Positions 50,401 through 59,400 of a stretch of 64,000 bases of DNA are shown one piece after another. How positions within the stretch are numbered: the stretch's first letter is position 1; each line of letters opens with the position of its first letter. The translations under genes and the position numbers were made by a program. The notes beneath the pieces are model-generated. The model was not told where the DNA came from, searched no databases, and worked only from the letters and a program-made list of their open reading frames with translations. The stretch is from Limnoperna fortunei (lineage: Eukaryota; Mollusca; Bivalvia; Mytilida; Modiolidae): positions 40,468,636-40,532,635 of the forward strand of contig OX104124.1 in the NCBI GenBank assembly GCA_944474755.1, written 5' to 3'.

Positions 50401-53400
50401 TATTTAGAAACATCTTACAACTCAACAGATACTAAAGGCTTACTGGTTTAAAAATGTACCTATTATTCAATAATATCCCGCAATTCCAGCGAGTATTATC
50501 CAAATCTACTTTGCCTTAATGTTTCTGTTTGCACAAGCTAGTTTCTTATTTTTGTTATTTTACAATGGTTTTACATTAAATTTATTTCTAATGAAGCCGT
50601 AAATTAGTTACCTATTAATGCTTACAATAGCATATTTGACGCTACTTAGCACGTTAAAAACGTGTAATTTTGTAATCGATAATAAAGAATACATGGTGCG
50701 AAGTGTTCTGTTCTAAATAATTTTTTGTACTAATACCAGTTGCTTCAGCTAAACAATAGATCATACATTTGCATATTGTCGGGCGGAAAACATTGTCACT
50801 TATTTCTTTTGCTGATAAGAATCGATATATATTTGTAAGTGTTAAAATGCTGTTCTGGTATGGTAGAAAAATGTTTATAATGAGTAAATGAAGTTAAATA
50901 ACATCGGTATGGATATTTTGTTTACATGCATAACTCAGTTGTCTATAAGGGGCCTCGGTGGCAGAGTGGTCAAGGTAGTTCGTCTACTATTGAACTGTCA
51001 ACACTGAGATTGCAGGTTTGATTCTTACTGTAGGCATGGTGTACTCGACTCCAATCTTAATTGACAAGGATTGCCAGTTTTCCTACCACAGGTCAGGGGT
51101 TTTCTCCAGGTACTCTGGCTTCCTCCCCCAATAAAAACTGGAAGCAATGATATAGCTGAAAAATTGCTGAAAGTGGCATTAAACACCATCAAACAAAAAC
51201 AACAAACAAACAACAACAGTTTGTCTATACTACATCGGTTAGTACTATATATATACAACGCTATGTTTCTCAGGTATTGTCCTTTTTTCTCATCAATGTA
51301 CGACTTTAAAATTTAAGGTATCCGACCCATAATTGAAATTACCGTTTAATTTTATTTTTCGACCAAAAAATGTGGCTTTATTAAATAAATATATTGCTAA
51401 TTAATGATGCAAATTATATATATTGTGCTACTTTGAGTCAATGTTAACATTTTTGAGCAAAAAATTTAGTTACTCAAATAGTATTTCCGATGTTTGCCGA
51501 TGATGACCGAGGTCTGCTCCATTGAAATACAATGGACATCTGGGACACCAAATATGATCACGTGGTCAATTGTGGTGCGGATACCTTAAGTTGCATTTTA
51601 AGTGTATGTGAAAAATGATTACAAAAACTCCATGCTTTTTCACTGGCAGTCTAAATAGTTCCCAGATTCTATAAAACGAGTTAGATATAAATTGTATTGT
51701 GTATTGCTTTTACTTATTACAGATTACAGTATCCAACCAAGGCAGCCAATACATTTGAAGCTGACAGCCATCAAAAAATCATTATGAAATTCCAGCTTAA
51801 AGATAAAGCTAGTGGCAAGTCTGTGTCTGCTCATCAGGTGTGTACATGCAGAAGCAGCCTTATATTGCCAATGGTTAATCACTGAAGGAAATTGGTGCCC
51901 AATTAGTTGTTTGGTTTTCACCAAGGTAGCAATTACAAAAACGTAATTGCCAATGCTTGTTTTTATGTCTCGTATAGGAATGATGTGGGACAGATTTTCG
52001 GTAGGTTCGTCCACCTTGGGTGTACCTATGTGTTCAGAGTTTTTTTTTTAAAGATAACTTCACATCTTCGACTTGGTACACAGTTTCAACCTTGATGATA
52101 GCTCATCACTTCAAAAATTTGATAGGGCTATATTAATTTAGTGAACTTCGAAAAATGCAGTTGTTTAGCAATATTTGCCAATCCAACGAAACATGTTTTC
52201 ATGGTTTTTAAAAATGTAAATAAATAGTTGGTTAATTGATATGTAAAATTATGCAACACAAAATATGTTGCATTAAGTTAACAATTTTAATCCCCAAGAC
52301 TGTCAGTTTCATGTCGACTTTACCAAATACATCAATTGTTTAAAACTTGTAAAACTAAGTTACACTTGTAAAATGTCTCTTCAATGCAGAAATATTAGCT
52401 ATTATCTTAGTGTACATACTTTTTTTGTTCCTAGAAGGTGGAGCAAATAGTCACCACTTTGTCAATGAGTTGGTCAAAGTTTGTACAGAACATATCTCTT
52501 AAACTATTAGATATATTAGGCATAACTTTATATTTCTTGTCTGAAAAATAACTTTAAACCTGCTGGATGTATTTAATTCGAACTTGGTATATAAAGTACA
52601 GTACAGGACTCTTGACTACATTAATATTTTAGTTACCTCCCTTTGTATATATTTCGTGTCTGTATATCCTTCTGTTTGTCTGAGGAATGCAGCCTAACTA
52701 TTGGTGCATATAGCCTTGATAGGCAGTAAAATATGCCTTTATACATCAGGTTTTACGTAGACTTTAGCTGCAAACTTTCTGTATTTATGAATTGCTCCTG
52801 TGCTCTGAACATGTCTCTTTTGTTGGCACTTATCTAATATTTAATGTTGTCTGAATTAGTTTGAGTTGTTTTTTCATTATTCCATTTTCAGACATTTGTG
52901 AAAATGACCAACCAGCAGACAAACCAAGAAATCATATTTGTAGCTCAGGTGGACACAGCTTCTGGATACAAGTTTGACTTGGTAAGCCCAAAATTCTGTC
53001 AACTTATAACATATTTTATTCATTTTTTTCTGGCAACTGATATGGGAGTAAAAAAATTATTGGGGGGGGGGGGGGGGTTATATAGGAATCACCCTGTCCG
53101 TCTGTCGACATCCCTTGTAAGCTCTTCTCTTCCTAAACCGATTGACATATTTTGATGAAACTTTACATGAAGGAAGTACATCATATGTAGATGTGCATGA
53201 AGAATTTTCGTCGCTGTCGGATATTATTCAGGGGAGATAATTGCACTTGAAGGGAAGCAGGGGGTATCCCTTTGTGAGCTTGCTCACAGTCCACACTTGT
53301 TTTTTTTTCGGCTTGAATGCTTGACAGGGACTAACATTAAACTTTAGATTATATTCAAGGTCTTGACACGTTTGTTTAGTACTAACTGTACATTTATTTA

Positions 53401-56400
53401 TTTTAAAAAGGCATAGAGCTGTTTCCTGTGCAAAAAGGAAGCACTTTAAAAACACATGTAAGGTGTCTGTCATCAGCAACATTTTTTCCTTATGCATTTT
53501 CACTTGGTCAATTTGGTTTAAATATTCTGGAGTATAAATTGCAAAATGCTTTTCACTGAGTGGCAGGTATGTTTAAATGAAACAGCAATTAACGAGTGAT
53601 AAAAAATGGAAGTCAGTGACCCATTACTTTGCTGTTGTACATCAATTGTACAAACAGTTATACGATTGGGTAACATCAACACCAGGATATGCCAGGGTCA
53701 TTACTGCTTAGACAAGTACTGGCTGTGAATTCTTCTCTGGGACAATTTTTTAAGTAGAATCTTCGTTTTACTATTATCCTTAAAAACACAACGTGTAATG
53801 TAATCATTGTACTTTATTCTTGTTTTGTTAGAAGGTATTTAACACCAGCTTCTCGAATTTCTTAAGGTGTACAGTTTTAATAGGTAACAAGACCAAGTAT
53901 TTGGGAGAACACCAGACCTTTCACAGGAGAGCTGAAAATCCTTGTCAATTACTTGCAGCTCAGGAGTCTATATATTAATTTTTGGTGTTTCTTTCTTTGA
54001 CTCTTTATGTACATGGTTAAAAGAAATTATGCAATGGGTCATTGGTGTTTCTTTCTTTGACTCTTTATGTACATGGTTAAAAGAAATTATGCAATGGGTC
54101 ATTACCATTGTGTTTATTCCTTTATTTTTTACTTAAATGTCTTTAGTTTTATGAAGGATTCAAATGAAACATTATATTTTTGTCTCACCTGCAACATTGT
54201 TTTTAGTGAAAATTGCTAATGGATCATAATGAAGTACATGTATATTAACTTTGGTTTAAACAAGAAAGGAAATATTGAATTGAGTATAGAAATAAACACC
54301 ATTTTTATTGGATTTATTGGTATATCAACAAGACCAACACAATCACAAACATATCATAAAAGTCCGAAGGTCTTGTCGATATGCAGATAAATCCATTGAA
54401 AACGGTGTTCAATCCTATAATTCTTTAAAATTGCATTAATAATTAATTTTCCTATTAAGTATTCTGAACTCCATGTTTCTTGTTTATTTTGGTAGCAGGG
54501 ATCGTCGACCTAGCATATGAATATTTTGTTGAATTTTACATACCAAATGTTATTCATAAGCCATCTTTTGATTTTTATAAATACAGCTTAGTTTTAACTT
54601 AAATGTATACCTTTATTTTCTTTTCGAACCCAAGAATAGTTTTAAATTGAACAAATCATTAACGTCAATTTATCATACAAAAAAATTGTTTCCGTTAATA
54701 TTGAATGCCGCCATCTTTCTTTACAGTGGTTACGCTAAAAATAGTTTGATCAGCATCATGTATCTAAAAATAAATTAAGTCCGCTTCATTTATCAAAAAA
54801 TAAATTTGGTTAAAAACCTCAACCGAAAGTCATCTTGACCAATCAATTAAACATATTTTAAAATATGCAAATCATATTAGAATTATAGTCCATTATTAAC
54901 TATGTAGTAGAAAGGGATATTTTTCTTGAGGTCAGCTGTGGTCATTAACCCATTAGGTAAAGTAAAAACAAAACTATTTTAGCTGACATCAATTTTTTAT
55001 TCTTCATTTTTGCTATCTATATAAGGGGTTGAGTGGTTAAGTTGTAGTAAGTGATCTAATTATGTGCCTGTATCATTGAGGTTGTGTGTTACATTCTCAC
55101 TGCAGGTAGTGTGTGCTCGACTTCAATCCTATTGGAGAAGGAATGCCACTTTTTCTACCCAAGTTGAGGTTTTCACTGTCATTTCTGCATCATCTCACAA
55201 TAAAAACTGGACGCCACAGTTTGGCTAAAAAACGCTTAAAGTGACATTAAAAATCAAACAATCGTGTCAGTATACATTGTCCTAAAGCAAACAAAAATAA
55301 TGCATCCTACCCTTCCATAGACTTATAGAATTGCTTTATGAATTGTTTGTTTAATGAAATTTGTTGTTCTGTATTATTGATTTACTGTTATCTTCAGGAC
55401 ATTGGAGCTAATGCTAAAGAATTTGGACACCTCTCTGGTAAATACAACATGGAACTGATTGTTGGTGATGCTGTTATTGAAAATCCATTCTCCTGGTCAT
55501 TGGTATGTGGCTTGTTAAAAGAAAATAATGGTTGACATGCTCTCTGATATTATTGATTTGATCATTAAAAGAACAAAATGGCTGACATGCTGTCTGATAT
55601 TACTGATATGATCATTAAAAGAACAAAAATGGCTGACGTGCTCTCTGATATTATTGATATGATCATTAAAAGAGCAAAAATGGCTGACATGCTCTCTGAT
55701 ATTATTGATATGATCATTAAGAGAACAATAATGGCTGACATGCTGTCTGATATTATTGATATGATCATTAAAAGAACAAAATTGGCTGACATGCTATCTG
55801 ATATTATTGATATGATCATTAAAAGAACAAAAATGGCTGACATGGTCTCTGATATTATTGATATGATCATTGGTAAGGTAAGGTCGAAGATCATTGAAAT
55901 TTTGGGCTATTGCAGTTATTGGGAAATGTACATTTTTTCTGAACATTTGGTTCAGAAACCTGTTAAATTTTACAAGACCAAAGAATCACTGACTGGATCA
56001 GTGAAATATCTAGTTAGCATTGAAAACAAATTGGGTGTGGGTACAGTGGAAACTGCTGGAAATGGTCAAGTTCAAGACAGTAGTCAAGGATGGAATCATA
56101 GAATTATCTACAAGGGAGAACAAATTGTTAATTTTTTATATTTATATTCAAGGCTGATGTAGAACTGAAGTTTGCTGATCCCCCAACAGAGTCTACTAAA
56201 GAAAACCAGTATGCCAAGAAACCAGAAATTAAGGTATGGATATAGGGGATATAATTTACATCATTTTGAAAACTGTTTAACTGGGTTTGATATTCATTCC
56301 TGGTATTTTATGATGAAAATACTTTATAGTTTATATTCCCTACTTGTGGTAAACAAGATTTATCTCCCACTTGCAGAGTTATCTGTTCTTTATAGCAGGT

Positions 56401-59400
56401 ACTGTATAGTAACTACTGTGGGTAAAAAGTAGTTTTTTTACAATATTTTTTTATTCACATATAGCAAAGTATCCGATAAAATTTATTATGATGTGCAAAA
56501 TAATTCTGCAGTTTTTTTAGTTTTACTGGGAGTCAGTCCACAGACATTATTGTAAACAAATAAAAACATGATTTGTCCCTATCTGTTCAATACTAGATAC
56601 CTGCTTTTATGAAATACAACTCTTGGAAATGGGAAGTAACTCTTGTATTTCCAAAAATAGGGAATATTGTTGTTTGTCTGGAGCTGAATATATTTCTTTA
56701 ATTGAATCAGAAATGTAGTGGGGTATTAAATTTCTCCGGGACTTCCATGAAATATATTTAGTCCATAAATATCAATAATAAATTTATTTTTGTCCAGTAC
56801 TCCTGTAGAAATCACATACATTGTGTGTTTCATTCACAGTACTGGCATACAAAATATTCAACCAAAGACCAGTATTACGTGGAATTTTTTTACTGGCAGG
56901 AGTTGAATATACAAATGTAGAAAACATAGGATTGATAAAACCAGGTATTAGCCTATATAAACGTCGATTGATGTTTTATTATATGACGGTTTTTACTTTT
57001 ACAATGGAAGTCTCTAATAAAAAAAGAATAACAATAAAAATTTATTTCAACAATAACAACAGTAAACTATCACATTTTAAGTTGAAAGAAATTCACATTT
57101 TCTAATTACATTTATAGTAATATTAGAGCAATTATGGAAAATTTGCAAAAATAGTTCCTGTTCATTGACAGTTGCAAAACTTGTCTGATGATCGTCAGCC
57201 ATTTTTAAACAATGTCAACAAATAAAATGTTTTAAAGGAATGATTTTGATTGGCGGATGATTTTAATTCAACCAATCAAATTAATGCTTGTTTCCTATTG
57301 CTGAATTCTATTTTTAACTACTGAAAAGTGATAAATATTCTGTTTTTAGCTACTCAAAAGTCAAAACTTTATATCGGTCTATTTTTATCTACTTTGAGGT
57401 TAACACACCGTCTGCATAATACTTTTCATGATACCCTGGGCCAATCAAAATCAAGATAAATTTAAGTCATATAATAATATAGATTATTGCTTCTTAAGGG
57501 GGTATATAGTGATGGGAGTGTCGGTCTCTCCATCTGTTACACTTTCTCTTATGCACAACTCCTCCTACACTACTGAATGGAATTTGATGAAAATTACACA
57601 TAATCTTTGTCACATAGTGTCATTGTGAACCTAGTATTTAACATTTTGATTGGAATGATATTTCGGATTTCCCTTAAGAAAACATGGATTTTGTCTTTGA
57701 CAAAAGGGAAGCTTTAGTCTTGAAATCTAAATGATTCATTGGGCCTCTTGTTGCCAGATGGATGATACGAAGTAGGAAGTTAACAGTAATCCTTTTGTTT
57801 GCTGTTTTTAACATTGTGATAACATGTTGTTTACTTACTGTTGTTAGAAACTGACAATAATTATCCATATCAGCTAGTATGACATTTTTATCTAACTGTG
57901 ATAGTTGTATATTTACCAAATTATATCATAATGATTTAATAAATGTCTTTATTATTTTTTATGCCCCCGCGACGACATGTCGGTGGGCATTAAGTTTTAC
58001 TTGTGTCTTGTGTCTGTCAGTCTGTCCGTACATACGTCCAAACGAATTTCTGTCAATCTTTTCTCAGAAACCGTATATGAGAACAATTTGAAATTTAGCA
58101 GGGTGGTTCAGTATCACAAGTTGTACATCCTAAGCGACTTTCAGACCTGTCGGACAACTACGTCCTGTTTGCTTCATTTGTACGTAAATGCGTTCATCCG
58201 TATGTACGAATTTCCATCAAGCTTTTCTCAGAAACTGTACATGAGAACAATTTTAAATTTGGCAGGGTGCTTCAGTATTACAAGTTGTATGTCCTAAGCA
58301 ACTTTCAGACCTATCGGACAACTACTTCCTGTTTGGGACTTCATTAAGCAGGGGCATCTGTGTCCCTTGGACACATTCTTCGATTTTGTTATATTATCTT
58401 AGTCATGTTTATTTTCATTCGATATCATTTAAATTTTAGCACATGTTCCGTGAGCCAGAGAAGAGACCCCCTGCAGTAGTGTCCACTGTATTCACTGCAT
58501 TAGTATTTGCACCATTGGCCATCCTGTTACTCCTTGTAAGTTAAAAGTATATTGTGTATTTTTATAACTACGGAAAGAGTGACATGTTTGGGGACATTTT
58601 TTGTTTTTTTTTCTTCATTATCATATGGTTCTTCTAAAAAGTAGAGTCGTTCAAGAAATGTTTTGTTTATAACACATAAATGTATATACAAATATATTCA
58701 AGTAATTCTGCTGCATTTCTAAATCACAAATTTGACAAAAATGCTTTTTTCGGGAAAATACTGTATGCCCGAAATCCTGCACAAAATGGTAATGATATAC
58801 CAGATAAATTCCATTCATTGTTTCATCTGCTAAACAATAAACAAGGTCTGTTCCATTAAAATATACAATAGAGGGTATGACAAAGGTTCTCAAGTAGGTT
58901 CATAATTTGTGATGTCCTAAAATATTAAGGTGGCCTCGGTGGCTGAGTGGTCATCTACACATCACGTGGTCTGTCAATCGTGAGGTTCGAGTCTCACTGC
59001 AGGCAACATGCTCTTGACTCCATCTTTATATCTTAATTGACAAGGATTGTCAGTTTTTCCTGCCGAAAGGGGGGGGGGGTTCTCCTGGTACTCCGGCTTC
59101 CTCCCCAATAAAAACTGGATGCAATTATATACCTGAAAAATTGCTGAAAGTGGTGTTAAACACCATTCAAACAAACAAAAATATTAAATTCTGTAGTAAA
59201 ATTATAAGGATGTACTTGAATATCCGGTAATAATGACATGTCCAGTACTCCTGTAGAAACCATTTACATTGTGCGTTTCATTCACAGTACTGGTACAGTA
59301 ACAGTTCAGTTCAGGCTAGTACTAATCTGGTATTTATTTCTGGCAAGAATTGGACATACACTTAAGACACTACTTAGGTTTTTAATTAACTAAATCTAAG

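Noticed and set aside
46329..53745. Hammerhead or other self-cleaving ribozyme in the hairpin repeats
   Set aside because: I looked for the CTGATGA and GAAA core arrangement and did not see it; only simple stem-loops are supportable.
55525..55875. CRISPR-like array
   Set aside because: Units are contiguous with no unique spacers and lie in an intron of an animal gene; it is a minisatellite.
55578..56162. 194-codon open frame as a separate gene
   Set aside because: It is created by the 54-bp repeat, runs into RPN2 exon E15 in another frame, and has no start context or family resemblance.
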